This document shows positions 1 to 11,900 of a DNA stretch of 64,000 nucleotides, piece after piece (position 1 is the first letter of the stretch; each line of letters begins with the position of its first letter). A program made the position numbers and the translations under genes. Under the pieces are notes generated by a model, which saw only the letters and a list, made by a program, of their open reading frames with translations, had not been told where the DNA came from and made no database searches. Source of the DNA: Phoronis australis (Eukaryota > Phoronida > Phoronidae); assembly GCA_002633005.1 (NCBI GenBank), contig NMRA01000912.1:37629-101628 (forward strand). The letters run 5' to 3'.

Positions 1-2682
1 TTAAGCATACTTTGTTCTGGTCTAGAGTTGTCCTTGAGAATCGTGTCGGCGATGTGCTAATTTTTGTTGCTGACGTTTTCAAAAAAGAATATCCACTTGA
101 GAGGAGCAAAAATGATGAGAGATTTGTTTTTTAGCTGTCGCATGACAAATCATTGGGTTTCATACCTCGCTTTACCCTCGCTTGCGTGCCTTTGTGCAGC
201 TTCTCAAAAAGACACCAGAGCTCTGGTGAAATTGACGAGGGTGAGTAAAGGCCAGAACCAGTCATGCTTTTTGGACGGATATTCGCAAGGAAATTTTATT
301 AAGAAGGCAGAACATAATGAGAGCATGCCACCTTTCTTCACGCTCACTTTCACTGCTTGCAAGAAATCTGATTTGTTTCTTTCAACCTCATCTAAAAGTG
401 AACTGAAAACGTTATATGACACAAATGCAAATTTTTCAGAAACATTCAATTTCGTTATAGGAATGTCCTGAGTTGTAAATAAAATCAATTAAAATAATAG
501 ATGATAAGAAAATTAAACCTGTTAAACTGGACTGTGGTATTTGCTAAAATTCTTAAGCTCGTCGCTACTCAATACACACGTACTGAATGTGGTAATTTTG
601 GTCTCTCTAATGCTTGTATTCGTATCTCGTGAGAACGCAGCAAGAAGCTCCACCCCTTCCACTCAAGATCAGAACGGGACACTCCTGAGGGCTTGAGGAT
701 TTTAGCATCTATCATTAGTCCAGTCGTACAGATTTAATTTCGTTGATTGTGAACTTTCCTGGATGGATAAAGATTTACATTTCAAAATTGTAATAGATGA
801 TGTTTCTTAATATGAAGTTCATGTGTAAGTAATATACTGGAATTGAGTGAACAGGAAGAATATTCTTTGACTGAGTCTCAGGGTCGTGCGATTTGTTATT
901 TCTGCCAAAATATGCTTACAAGAGGTTATTTAAAGTGACATTCCTTTCCATCCATGAATTTCCTTGTTTTTTTTTCAAATCTGCATTCTTCTCAGTATTA
1001 GATATATAACTTCTATCGTCTACCTTTTAGTAATCAAGTTCATTTACTGAAAGCACGTCTTTAACGATGTGAGGTACATGACTTAACAGCCCAATTGTGC
1101 GGAAAGATTGAATAGATGCATTGCCAACAGCTTATAGTTATGTTGTAGTTTGCTTTGCAAAATGTAGCCCATTAAATGTTGTATGGGATTGAAAACAATC
1201 TGTTCATTCTAATCTCATGTTGAATATGTGAGAAATTTAAAGTGCTTAAAACCACCATTTACCTTGTTTTGACTAGTGACCACATTGTTAGCATCATTAA
1301 ACCTTCCTTTATGGGACCGCGTGAATTCAATATCCCAAAAAAGAGAAAATAGAAGAAAATCAACTTTATTTGAAGGTTTCTTAGCTCCACGGACACAGGT
1401 GTGATATTTGAATGTAACCAACGCCAGTATGTCATGTCTAACAACACCAGAATTTCTTGTACATCTGTGCTTCCCTATGTCCCGTGGCAAAAGTGAAAAG
1501 AGCCACTGCATGGCCTAATACTAAGCTGTCACAACTACCATAAACACGCCTCGCCATTCCTCATTATACCATAAGACACATGCATATGAGCACCAATATC
1601 TGGTAACTTTTCACACTAAACACAATGGAGGATAACTGGTGCTGTGATTGGTTGGCCTGATTTTTCGTAGTATATTTCTACCAATAAATGCTCATTCCTC
1701 AAGATCAGATATTTAACATATCGTCAGACAGTGCTTGCAGATGCTCTGATTTGTCGGCTGGTGGGGTTGTTTTTTGGTGTTTTGGTATGAAATTAATGAT
1801 TTTAAGCACTTTAATGTTACATTTCACCCTTTTTAGCTGGCTAATTATTTAATGAAAATCGAAATTGTAAAGTCTGTTTCATAATTTCCCTTACCAGGAT
1901 ACCACTGGCAACCCAGACACGAAAACGCTTCAGAGTTCATTGGGGATTGTCCTGCCCTGAGATTTTGAATTCAAAAGTGGCTCATGTACACATTGGCTGT
2001 GACTTGAGTTGGTGGCTCCCTGACAATAATTCAAAATCGCAATCGCATGAGTGTGGTAATGTTTTAAAACCCTAAAGCACTTTAGTATTTAATTCAACAT
2101 ATATAGCAAAATAGCGGGGAAATGCAACTTTAAGCAAAATATGTTTCATATTGCATTGTCTGAACTGTGCCAGTGGTAAAGAATGAGTTTTCTGCAGATT
2201 TGTATATTGATTATAATAAACTAGAAGTTAGCATTTGTCAGCAATATTCTATATAGCATCTCACTGTTTGTGTAACAGTAGCGTGTATGATTTTGATGTC
2301 AATAAAAATTGGTGTCATTTAGCTGCAAAACCATGTTTCGCTCCTTTGTTTTTTACTAAAACAACCTTTTTGGTAATTGGTATTTGGATCAATTCCAAAA
2401 ATATTACAAATAATTGGTTCCCATTTCAAAGCTTTCTTTAACAGACTGAATTGACAAAAATGTTTCATAACTTTTGTTCACTGTTTGTTCTTGGTAGAAA
2501 CCGTTGACACTGAAAGAAACAAAACGCAGTGTGTGCCTGTCACGTTTTGATGTTGCTTTCGCTTCATAGTACCATTCTTTTGCCTTGGTAACATAATACA
2601 ATTTTTTGAAAAAGCAGCAATATGATATTTATATTTTTAAAGATAAAATTAAAATTTATGGACATCCTTTTGTAGTTAAAGA

Positions 2683-2945
2683 CGGTTTCATTAAAAATGA
2701 CTGAAGACTGAAGACAGAAATTTTGTCTTACGTACCACACAACTATTTCTGGAAAATAATATAGTATGACTGCTGAGAGTAATGTCTCCTATGTTATACA
2801 CTGTTAGATAAGTTAGTTACTGAGATAATTTCTATAAATTATTTCTAGACAGCAATGTACTCAAATGGCCCAACTGTTCCTAAATAGTGAAGTGAGTGCG
2901 GGTACAGACCCAAGTTCTGTCTCAAGTCTTAAAGTGGAACTTGCA
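2683..2945. repeat. Copy of the TTTCATGAAA inverted-repeat family
   Basis: The ends resemble GTTTCATTAAAAATGACT...ACAGAAATTTTGTCTTACG and CAAGTTCTGTCTCAAGTCTTAAAG. Related copies lie near 16753, 45556, 46148, 52798 and 54522. Non-coding, MITE-like. Confidence 0.55.
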
Positions 2946-4324
2946 CGCTAATTCCTTATCAAATTAACTAGAACTACAACATGTAGCGATGATGTGAATA
3001 TCAAATATGCTGAAAATAGCCAAATGATTTTAAGAATGCATTTTGTGTCGAAAATGATCCACTGTTAATCGCTGAACCATGTCCTGTAAATATTGTGACG
3101 TGGTGTTTGGGAATAACTCTGCATGACGCGCTATTTGAGCTCCCTATGTACGTCATTATTGCAAAGGTCACTTTTTTGAAGAATTTTTTGTTTTCACATT
3201 TACAAGTTGTCAATGAATACAACTACTGCACTTTGTTTAGTGTAGATGTTGCTCAATTAGCATTGTTGTTCAGTTCTTGCTATACAATAGCATAGTTGGG
3301 AACATGCAGATACATCAAAGTCACTTTCATGAAATGGATTCTTGGTGGGATTGGGACTTGATTTTGAATAAACACTATAATGGCACTATAGACCATTTCT
3401 TATCTATGGGTATCTGTTTTTTTATCATTTTCTGAACTTACTGTAGTGGAGTGTTGGTGTTGACAGTGTCATAGATAACATTAATGATAATTTTGTGAAT
3501 AGGAACTTGACTTTCATTTCACTGCATTATTGCATAATTTCCATGAATCAACTCAGTAGACTATGGAGTATTTACCTTTCCGTTTTATGTAAACTTCAAT
3601 GGAATCAAAGTATTTGAGGAGATCCACCAAGTCAACATCAGGTTCATTAAATGGAGTGTCCTTGTAAGCAAATGGAGACTGGCCTCTTATGTTGCATACT
3701 TACTCATTTTGTTGTGAATATGTGGGCAAATGCCAGGGACTCGCTACGTAATGGACACATATTAGTTAGATTATCACTCAACTATGACAAAGCTCTGCAT
3801 ACTGTTACTCTTGCATTGACTCTAGTAAAGCTCTACATGCAAGTCAGAATTCTTAAAAAACGTTGTTTCTCTCACAAAACTCAGAGAAAATGTGCAGATC
3901 ATCCGACATAAATCCCCTGCTTGTTTTTACCTCTTTTAATGTCTTCCAAAATCCCATGCACTCGACCCTTAGTTTGAATTTTGCATAACTTGGATGAAAT
4001 CTTTCTATTTGGTCAGATATGACTTATGGTATGCTCGTTTTACTGTGGTACCAACGCTGGTGCGTACTCATATAGTGCACAAAATGTACACGTCAAAAAG
4101 TAATTATGATCATAATTCTTCACTCATTTTGCACTCAATATGGCCGCTAAGTGAAATTCTCTTTTGCCAAATTCCATCACAAAAATAAAGATTAAAGAAA
4201 TTTAGTCTATTAATAGCATAGCTTAGTTTATATTGTGTTGTCTTATTTTGGTGACTAATTTTCCATTATTTTTAGTAAAGTAACGAGCCTTTTGAAAAAC
4301 GGACAAATTACTATTTTGGCAAAG

Positions 4325-4740
4325 AGGTGTCCCGGATTACACAGCACCATTCGAATTTCGCTGTATTTACCCACAATGCAGTAAACATTCGTCAGGCACA
4401 TTTGCTGCCTCGTTTTGGTGCCTCCGCAGTTTCACGTTATCTGTTGTCTGATTCTTCACAAGTTTTCTCGGTTGCATTACTCTATTGATTTTGTCCTTCC
4501 AATACCAACAAAGTATTCCCGGACCTGCTGTGGGCGAGAAAGTTTGATAAACTGGACAAATACCTGTGGATGTGTGATGTGATATTCTTCACCTTCCCGA
4601 CATCAATGAGAGACATGAAAATGTGCGTGATTTCCAAAACAAGATCACGCACATTCTTATCTCTGAGACAAAGGAGAGTTCTATAGCCGTGTAATCCAGG
4701 ACAGGCCTATTATGTTTGTGTGAAGTATGTCAGTGAAGAT
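4325..4740. repeat. Dispersed repeat, copy 1 (second copy at 35207)
   Basis: Starts GTGTCCCGGATTACACAGC and shares long near-identical stretches with 35207-35590, for example TCTGATTCTTCACAAGTTTT and a closing AAGGAGAGTTCTAT. Direct orientation, no coding potential seen. Confidence 0.7.
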
Positions 4741-5835
4741 CACTTCCATCAGATTGGTCACTATAGTGTGCAGTGAGTGAGTGACCTGTTTTGTGAATGT
4801 AGTACGCACGTTGCGGTGATCTTCAGTTTTCACATTGGTTTTGTCTTTTGCCTCAAGAGGCTATCAATGTGATAATGCACCAGTCGGGTTTACTAAACGT
4901 CCACTTCTCAAACCTTGAAATCAGTGAAAACTATATGTTGTCATGAATGAAACTGAAGTCTTCAGATGTTGCAGTCGCCCACTTCTAAAATTTTTTGTGG
5001 TGCATGTGTCTTATGCGGACGTGTACAAGCATGTATTATCTTACGGTAATAAATACCAAAGACAATTAGCAAATGACACAAAATCCCGATCGAGTCGATA
5101 CCAAGAATATCCACCCCTCACAAAGCCTCATTGCCCTCGAGACAGTACCCGAGAGAACAGAGGACTCCCAGGGGTTGGTGGCATGTCCTTAGTAACCTCT
5201 TCTTTGGGAGAATGTCAGAACTAGATTGCTTAAAAATGTCAATAATACATTACTGTGGTTTTGAAATTTTCTACAAGTGTTTTAATTAAGTATATGTTGT
5301 TTTAAATGTAATGATCTGACACCGAATCATTAGTCTTATTTCACATGCCTGTCCAGTAGAGCACACTTACCTTAAGTGAGAGCGAGTGCCAGCCTAAAGT
5401 GAGAGCTTGCTATTGAACGTCAACATGCGCTCACAAATGAACACCCCTATGATCAATATAAAACAAGCGTAGGCTGCTGAACTGATTTATTTTTTTTTCT
5501 GTACCAAACTTACAACAATCTTGCCATGCATACTTTGTGCATTTCCAGCTCATACTGCTTAGAATCAGAGTCGTTGCTTAAGGTAATCACCTTGAAACTC
5601 TTAAGGTCTCCTCAGACACCATCTTGGATTTCTGAGCGAATTACCTATTGAGAGTGATCGCCAGCGCTCACGTCCTCTTGCAATTGCTCGCTGACTAAAT
5701 ACTTAAACTCGTCCCCCAGAGTGGACTATTTCATTTAGAATAAAATGCAACAATGTCTGTAACAATTTTGCCTACTTCTCGATATTGAAATTTGCTGGAG
5801 TATGAACATTTCTGTAGAATTCTGTTCATTTTTAG

Positions 5836-5917
5836 GGAGCTGGACATTGGCGTTTTCAGTGCATTGGAGACGGGTTCTATCAGCAGGGCTGTGTTGGATA
5901 CTGAGATGAACATTAAG
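5836..5917 (+). CDS. FANCD2: FANCD2 exon a ([11 protein letters not shown]...)
   Basis: Acceptor TTTTAG, then a split Arg codon and [20 protein letters not shown], ending LDTEMNIK before donor GTTGGT. Matches the family's FRELDIEVFS...ILDTEM block. It starts in mid-codon, so at least one further exon must lie upstream. Confidence 0.95.
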
Positions 5918-8900
5918 GTTGGTGAAGGATGTGGTCTACATCAACTATTCTCGACTGTTTTGTTGTTTGAGCGCTGACAAGTTTATCGTTACACTATTTG
6001 TCTGTTTCCGAACTCTGACTCTGAGAGCCCATGGCCGATGATTACAAAACTTCACTTAAGTCTCGACTGGGTAGGTGCCTAATCTCATTGCATGAAATGA
6101 AGCTTGCCATATAGTTGGTCAACTTTTGCAACAAGTGTCGAGGAAAGTTTATTGGTCACAGGGCCCAAGTTATATTTTTCTTAACTGAGAGAAAACTGTG
6201 AAGTTCAGATCCATTCCGCACATAGCATGCATGCAGCTTAGTATCATGACGGTACATTACATGCTCAGCATCACAAAGCCAGTACCTATTGTTCAGCTAT
6301 GTTCGGCTTATCTGGATAGATTAGGGTCAATGACTTCTGAGATGAAAGGACTACATATTCTGTTATCCTCAACTCTCATCGTTGTTTGTACAGTAATTCA
6401 ACTGAGATGGAAGGAGTCAGACTTTTTGAAAATCAGAACACGATCTTTCTAGACATTGTAGAATTGAAGAAGACCTCAGGATTAGTGTAGATCGAATCCC
6501 CAAGTGTTTCAACTTTTCCATGTGTATGTGGTCAAGCTAAAAGCGTCTAAAAAGTTTGTCTTGTTTGTCTGATTTTTTCTTTTCATTCAAAAAACATTGT
6601 TGAAGATGACCCGTTACTTCAGAGTAAAAAAGTTTACCACTTCTGTTAAACAGCTAGCTCAGCAAAATATAATTTCGGAACTAGTTAAGTGTGTATATGT
6701 TGCCTTTGTGCACGTATGTCGTACTTTCTCTTGGTAAAGTGTGACACTGGGGTTTACGTCCGTTACTGGTTTTCATGGTAGTGGAATGTGCTTTCTATGA
6801 AGTTTTCATGGTAGCCGAATGTGCTCCCTACCAAGTTTTGTGGTAGCGGAATGTGCTCCCTACCAAGTTTTCGTGGTAGTCAAATGTGCTCCCTATCAGT
6901 TTTTCATGGTAGTCGAATGTGCTTCCTACCAAGTTTTCATGGTAGCTGAATGTGCTCCCTATAAAGTTTTCATGGTAGCGGAATGTGTTCCATACTAAGT
7001 TTTCATGGTAGTCGAATGTGCTTCCTACCAAGTTTTTGTGGTATCTGAATGTGCTCCCTACCAAGCTTTCGTGGTAGCAGGGTGTGCTCCCTATTAGGTT
7101 TTTATGGTAGCGGAGTGTGCTCCCTACCAGGTTTTCATGGTAGTGGAATGTGCTTTCTATTAAGTTTTTACAGACTCCATTAAGTTTCTACTGTAAAAAT
7201 TCTTCAGTTTGAGACATCAAATTCAAAACTGAATCATTTTTTGGCATGTGATGCATTGCATTGTTAAATGTTATTTACTTTTTGTTCCACCCTGTATTCA
7301 GGCTGTGACTCCCATCAAACTACAGACCCCACAGTTGATGTTTCTTTTGGAAGACCTTGTACTCAAGTTACAGCATGCCCTACCAGCCACCGTCTGCAAA
7401 CGAAAGACCTTCCTGAAGGTTAGTGGTGGTTGAGTCGCCCTAGTTTTTCATAATTTTTCTTAGTATATGCAAAACCAGCTTATTTCAGCAAATTTTGACT
7501 CAGATTTTAATCTGAAGAGACTTATTAATAGGTTGTCTGGCTTTGTCAAAATTACAATAGAGCTTCTTTCAACACAAACAATGATACTTACACTGGTGCA
7601 TATAGAACGTATTAGTGATTTGCTTGGACATCACAAAACCTCCATGTTACAATGTTTTAGACCCGAAATTCAAAGACTGTTGGCTTCACACAGCTGGACC
7701 AGCACAGCAGTGCACAGTTGGCTGAGTGGGCTGTGACAGTGCTGCCCTCTCTCTGTGATCGTCTGCTAGAGACTAATGACTACTTCAAGGTGGGTTTGCG
7801 GTAGGAAAGGAACCAAAGTGTAATTTGCTAGAAGATTTGACGAATTTCTCTTGTTGAAAATTGACCATATGTTGATTACTTATTTAACTCATAATATGAC
7901 AGATGCTTGAAATTTTATTTTGTCAAATTTCTTAACAAAAAAGTAGAAATTTTTGGCTGTTATTTAGAAGGCTTGTAGTGTTTAGGTCTTAAAATAACAC
8001 TTGTGTACGACGTTTATCTGGGAACTCCATTAAATTAAACTAAAATTTAATTGAAGACGAAATGATTTTTTTTCGTTTGCATCAGATATTATTGTTTTAT
8101 AAGGGAGTTCTCAAGTGTATTCTCCCTTCAAGACTTGTGTCTGGTTAGTGCACTAGATTGCTGCAAGACTAGCCTGTATTGTGTGTTTTTCGTAAATGTT
8201 AATTTGTATCAGGTGATTTATAAGCCCAAGAGGCTGGGGATGTATTGCGCAAAAAGTCGGTTTGTTTTCGTATTGCATTGCATGATGCATCCTTTGCTCT
8301 GATAATTAATACATATAAATATAATTTACACATTTCCAGTGAGGAAATGTGACCGTGCATCAGGGAAGCTGCCTCGGATGGTTCCTTACTCAGATGGGGA
8401 ATGATTTACAGGTCATGGATGAACTGAAGACTTGTTATTGCTTCCACTCATGATTTTCTTTGGCTTTGTCTGAAGAGATAACGAACTGTCAGCTCCTTCC
8501 AAGCTTAAAGATCACTTCAGAAATAAGGAAGGAACAAGATAAGGCCAATTCTGTAAAGTGGCTTAATCAAACTTTTGTTGACATAAAGCACTGTTTCAAT
8601 GCTGCTTTAAGATACTTATGCACTTGTATTATGATGATGTCTTGTTATAGGCTAGACTTGAAGAGGATGATGGTGTAATAGATGGACCAAGTGTTAGTTC
8701 AGCTGATTACCACCAGATGGTGTGCTTGTTTCATCTTTTGTTGCAGGCAATCAGTCACATCTTGTCCTGGTAAGACTGAATTTTTTGTGGCACAAATGTT
8801 CTTTATTTGATGATGTTTTCGGGGAAATATTTTTCTGTTATTTGTTTTTAATGATTTGAGCAATTTTGGAATAGCTTAGTTTGCTTTTAGAAAAGTATGC

Positions 8901-11900
8901 AATTGTTTAAAAAACAAAAATGTTTTGAAATTGGCCAAAGTCCTGACAAAACTGTTCCATAAAGTTTTTATTACAAAATGATTTATTTCTAAAATTTCTG
9001 AAAAGGTTATTAATTACAAATTATAATTCTAGAACATTCAGACATATTAACCCCAAACTAGTGTTTCCACCAGTTGCATGATTGTGTTCATGTTGCAGGA
9101 ATGGGTTTGAACGGCCAGACAACAGAGGGCTCTTCAGGCAGTGTGTGAGTGTGATGGCGGCCAGAATAGAAGAGGCAGACACGAGTCAACTGTCGCTGAA
9201 AGTGTTATTAAAGTGAGTATGTGTTTGAACTGTTACATACGGCAGAATGTGTGACTGTTCCCGTAGTCTTGTTTTGTTATGAATTTTCCATTTTCTAATG
9301 TCATGTCATGTCACGTGATCCAGATGTTAGAGGACTGTTCTAGTTTTGAAGCAAAGCTCGACCATAGAATTCCACCCTAATAAGCATGTCATTGCTCACT
9401 TCAAGTCACAGTCCAATATGAGTTTACTTTGTGATAACGATGACTCATGATTTTTGTTTCTTTCACAGGAAATCGTTTGAATACATGCTGTCCTTAGCCA
9501 CTTTTCTTCCGTCTATCTCCGTTGCCGTGGTACTTGTCAAAATTTTGGGTTTGCTTGCTGAGAAGAGCGGTTCGTCGCAGCTCAAGTCAAACATTGGTAA
9601 TTTCAACCTAAATATTATATATTGGATCATTTCAACCTAGCATTTAACAGACTTTTTAAGGAATTTTATAAATTTGCTCCAAATTTAGTGGGTTGACAGT
9701 GGTGACAGGGCATTTTTTGTTTTAGAGAGCTGGATAGTAGAGTCATAATAGTTGATATGTATTGACCACTACCACATGGAGTTTCCTGTCGAGGAAAGAT
9801 GAAATGCATTGTCGTACTGGCTATCTATCATGACCGTGAACTAAGGGCTGTTCCAGTAAAATCTGTATGGGAGGGGGGAAGGCACCATTTTTTTCGCACC
9901 CACCACCCATATTTTTCATTTATTTCTTCAGCCTACCACTCGTAATTTTTTATAAGTTTGAAATGCAACCACCCGTAATTTCTTTTGTTCTTGTAGTTGA
10001 CTGCACAGGCGCTTGAATTTATCTGTTCCTCCATCACCACTAGTGTGATTCTTTACTAAGAAAACATATTTTCTTATTTATGGTTATTAGCCATCGAGAA
10101 ATTCGAGCACCTGTGGTTAAATGGTGTTATTGACATGCCAATGAGGAGATCGGAGGGAGTGAAAAAGTCGGAGCTTTTTGCAAGTTGCATTTTTGTTTCA
10201 GTTTTTGATTCTGTTCGGATTGTTTATAAAATTTACTAAAATTACCCACTATCAAACATTTATGGCCCAATGAAACAACAACGACCTGTAAATTTTTTTT
10301 TTTTGAAGTACGACCACCAGCCATTTTGAATTTAAATCAAACGCAACCACCCATAAATTTTTATTTCAGTTGCCTTCCCCCCTCTCCCACACAGATTTTG
10401 CTGGAACAGCCCTAACCTAAATGTTACTACACAAGCAGAGTTCTATGATCTGAACATTTTGCTGGGATGCCGAGTTATGATGGTTTATCGCGGATTGCTT
10501 TTGCCAAGCGGAATTAACTATCATAATGGGGACGCATTGTCGGATTACTGATAGTGTCATGAAGTAAGTTGCCATTGTTATTCTTTAGCCTCGCTTACGG
10601 AACAGATGTTAAAGAGAGAGTGGACAGCCAGTGACGGACAGCAAGAGAAGGGGGCTAAGTATAACGAAGCCCTCCAGTGTCTCTTTAAGTGAGTTGGCCT
10701 GGGATAACTTGACACTTGGACACTGTGACTCAAGTTGTTATTGTAGCATGGGATGTGGTCTCTTGAAGCCTGGATGTCAGGATATTGGGAAAAACTGACT
10801 TCCTAAACTGTGTCAGGGCTTGGAATTATCCTCTTTTAAGAGGATTGCCTCTTTTTTGGTTTCGATTTCCTTTTATTTGACTTTCAGTCTCCTCTTTTTT
10901 CGTCTCTTATTAATATTATTCTTGCAAAAACGTTTGTTTTAATCAGTTGAATTTTACAACACAAAAATATCTGTGTCACCAAAGTCTATTTATGGAACGA
11001 TACGTCTGGGAAATTTTCCTCTAGTCATTGGTCATTCGAAGTCCTGCTGTATAAGCTGTGTCTCTTTCAGTGAGTTGGTTTAGTATAGCTTGATACCTGG
11101 AGACATATTGTCTGAAGTTTGAAGTTGTTGTTGCAGTGCGTGATGGAGACTGCAAATTTAGTAAACTACCATTCTTCTATTAATCGATGTACATTATGAC
11201 TCGTTCAGTACGAGTATGATATGTAGAAAATTATGAGTCGTTACTGAACTAACAACGTTTCACCAGCGTCTGCTGAATTGAAAATCCATCTTTGAACCAA
11301 AGAAGAGGCTTGAGACTCAACCTATCACACATCTGGGACAGGATTCTGACTAAAGTTTACTGCTGATTTTCTCAACTCTGACCGAATCCACCAAAGGTTG
11401 CACAGACTTGAAAAAGCGCTGGCTAAACGTTGTCCTTTCATTTCAAGTAAATTCAGTAATGACTCATAATTTTCTGCATATGATTCTTCCCTCTTCCGTA
11501 ATTGACATCTTCAAAAGCATACAAAACATTCTCTTTCACGCAAATCATCTGGTCCAGAAAACTTCTGAATTTGTTGATTTTCCTGCCTCTGGCTGATCGC
11601 CACTAACATTTTTAGAAGCAGTTTCAAAGTATACACCAGATTTTAATTCTGTCTTTCCAAACAGCACATTGTCAAGACAAAAGTAATGTGACAAAATACC
11701 GTTTTCCCCACATGACGGCAAAAATTATCAGAAAAAAATACTGGCAGTGAGTATTATGGCGACAAAATTCTAACTACAGAATGGCTTTGTCACCTTTTTG
11801 TTAATTTCTCTTCATTTTCTTTCTCGAGGGAAGGTCACTCTAATGATGAATTTCGCTTCCTGCCAGCTGTCATGGCAGGGAATTCTGGGCCATTTTGTCT

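Larger units (their letters stand above)
1..5835. other. Upstream stretch with no recognisable exon
   Basis: This should be intron or earlier FANCD2 gene body, since the first recognised exon starts in mid-codon. I looked for FANCD2-like blocks on the plus strand and found none. Open frames of 94-135 codons on both strands at 64-488 overlap each other and match nothing I know. A strong donor-like GTGAGT sits at 241 without a convincing exon. Two dispersed repeats lie here (about 2683-2945 and 4325-4740). Confidence 0.5.

Noticed and set aside
64-488. Overlapping open frames of 135 codons (+) and 94 codons (-)
   Set aside because: Both are open over the same DNA, neither has a recognised motif or good splice context, and the plus-strand frame does not match FANCD2.
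6828-7064. 78-codon minus-strand frame with an 11-residue repeat
   Set aside because: Produced by the 33-bp minisatellite; inside a FANCD2 intron with no other coding sign.
7467-7736. 89-codon frame overlapping FANCD2 exon c
   Set aside because: Different frame from the conserved protein; the true exon starts at 7661.
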